The position numbers and the translations under genes were made by a program. A DNA stretch of 6,933 nucleotides, taken from positions 1 to 6,933 of the forward strand of contig JAFDFT010000124.1 of the NCBI GenBank assembly GCA_019309685.1, in the 5' to 3' direction. This document shows, one piece after another, positions 5,850 to 6,933 of this stretch. A model generated the notes under the pieces. That model searched no databases and was not told where the DNA came from. It saw nothing but the letters and a program-made list of their open reading frames with translations. Position 1 is the first letter of the stretch; every line of letters begins with the position of its first letter. The stretch is from Deltaproteobacteria bacterium. GTDB taxonomy: Bacteria; Desulfobacterota; Desulfobacteria; Desulfobacterales; JAABPS01.

Positions 5850-6932
5850 TCAATTATTGAGACCTTTGCCATTGAGCAACCATTGCTCATTTCTCCCCCG
5901 GTTTGAATGCCTTGAATACCTTCCCTGACCGTAAGCCTTTTTACCTTTTGTATTGATCTGATGATTGCCTTGGTACTCTGAACCCTGTCCTGTATTCTTT
6001 CGGTTCTGCTCCACAATCTCCGGTTCCTGACTTTTATTCACTTCCCGGTAATTTTTGTTTTTTAAATATTTTTTATTGGACGTGTTCCGAGCAGTCACAG
6101 TCTCAGGTTCTGGTCTAGGTGCTTTATGGTTTCTGTAAGAGGGTGCCCTTCTGTCATGGTTTTTGATCTTTTTATCCGCAACTGAATTCCTCGGTGGATT
6201 CACTCTTGTTGGTTTTGGTCTCTTAACTATTTTGCGTGACGGCTTATCTATTTTTTTGGGGTAAATTTCCTTTTGATGACGTTTAATCTTCGGCGCATTA
6301 TGTTTTCCATAATCTTTTTTCTTATTCAGCTCTTTGGCGCGAAAAACTTTTTCTTTATTATTTTCTACATGTTTAAACGTCCGATCTTTGCCTTTAAACT
6401 TTACGATTGAATTGTTGCTCTTATGCTTATTTTTCTTCTTTCCGCGCTCAATATTTGGTTGCCGCTTATTTTCCTGATCGCGCCGTTTCTTGAAATTGGT
6501 ATGCAGGTTTGTCTCCCAACCGCGATTGTTCCGGCGCTTCTTCCATCGCTGATGCGCGTAAATCGGATCATGCCCATTTTTCCGTGTGTGCTGTGAAAAC
6601 CATGGATAGATACCTCTTTTGTGATATTTTGGCGCGTAGTAATTACCAAAATAATAATGCCTGTATTTCGGCCGAATAAAAAGGTTATCTGAAAATACAT
6701 TTAAGCCAATGACAAACCCGGGCCTGAAAGAAAAAACAACCCGATGAATAAAATGCGGATGAAAATATACAGGCGCAAATAAAATACCTCGCCGTACGAT
6801 CGGGTAATCCCAATATCCTCCGGCATAAATATATCCATGCGGTGTCCATACATAATACGCTGGAACCCACACCCAATCCGGCCGCATCTGAGTCCAGTAG
6901 CCCGGCCGCCATGAATAATGTCCATAAGACCA
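5850..6932 (-). CDS. YXWGXW-type protein with long basic tail, 5' partial
   Basis: The frame stays open to the window edge. The 15 codons before the Met at 6887 read WSYGHYSWRPGYWTQ, a repeat unit continuous with what follows, so 6887 is internal and the true start lies beyond 6933. Numbering from that Met: WVWVPAYYVWTPHGYIY at 5-21 and GYWDYP at 24-29 are aromatic repeat units, then RRGILFAPVYF at 32-42 and a conserved block HYYFGNYYAPKY...GIYPWF...DPIYAHQRW at about 77-115. Such proteins usually carry a signal peptide and are thought to be exported; neither can be seen here. Residues 113-345 form a low-complexity tail with, by my count, about 70 Lys/Arg and 21 Asp/Glu in 233 residues, rich in Asn, Pro and Gln. 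The visible protein has no cysteine. Function unknown; binding to an anionic surface polymer or nucleic acid is a guess. Confidence 0.75.
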   Translation of the reverse strand, partial: WSYGHYSWRPGYWTQMRPDWVWVPAYYVWTPHGYIYAGGYWDYPIVRRGILFAPVYFHPHFIHRVVFSFRPGFVIGLNVFSDNLFIRPKYRHYYFGNYYAPKYHKRGIYPWFSQHTRKNGHDPIYAHQRWKKRRNNRGWETNLHTNFKKRRDQENKRQPNIERGKKKNKHKSNNSIVKFKGKDRTFKHVENNKEKVFRAKELNKKKDYGKHNAPKIKRHQKEIYPKKIDKPSRKIVKRPKPTRVNPPRNSVADKKIKNHDRRAPSYRNHKAPRPEPETVTARNTSNKKYLKNKNYREVNKSQEPEIVEQNRKNTGQGSEYQGNHQINTKGKKAYGQGRYSRHSNRGRNEQWLLNGKGLNN

Positions 6933-6933
6933 T

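Noticed and set aside
6401..6933. Other minus-strand open frames (6401-6700, 6685-6933)
   Set aside because: They are in different frames from the aromatic-repeat protein, whose frame carries the recognisable motifs up to the window edge.

Overview
This looks like a piece of an AT-rich bacterial chromosome. The best guess for the host is a Desulfobacterota (former Deltaproteobacteria) member. That rests on the style of the soluble multi-PAS hybrid kinase with an 'AHDFNN' H-box and C-terminal receiver, the GpgS homologue, and the YXWGXW-type protein. It is an inference from family resemblance, since no marker gene is present. I see no rRNA, tRNA, CRISPR array, transposase or phage gene.

Layout: positions 2-2030 hold a translationally coupled pair. 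The first is an M20-fold peptidase-like protein whose 5' end lies outside the window. The second is glucosyl-3-phosphoglycerate synthase (gpgS), whose ATG overlaps the end of the first gene by 8 bases. After 39 bases comes moaA (2070-3062), the radical SAM enzyme that starts molybdenum cofactor synthesis; it uses a TTG start. A 206-base gap follows, bounded by an imperfect 20-bp inverted repeat and containing a hairpin and a TATAAT box. Next is a 784-residue cytoplasmic hybrid histidine kinase (3269-5623). A 226-base gap between convergent genes separates it from a minus-strand gene (5850 to beyond 6933) for a YXWGXW-type protein with a long, very basic tail. That gene also has its true start outside the window.

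How the genes relate: the M20-like gene, gpgS and moaA share a strand and tight spacing, so one transcript is likely. GpgS makes the phosphorylated precursor of glucosylglycerate, a compatible solute. MoaA has no obvious link to that pathway and no other moa genes are visible. The kinase appears to have its own control region. It carries no output domain, so its partner must be elsewhere.

The most interesting point is the M20-like protein. It keeps the fold motifs, including HxD, the bridging Asp and a later Glu ligand. By my motif alignment it has lost both glutamates of the catalytic/metal pair and the C-terminal metal-binding histidine. It is probably not an active di-zinc peptidase, yet its reading frame is intact and coupled to gpgS. 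The second most interesting point is the possible small mobile or structured element at 3084-3229. Nothing here amounts to a clear new defence or mobile system.
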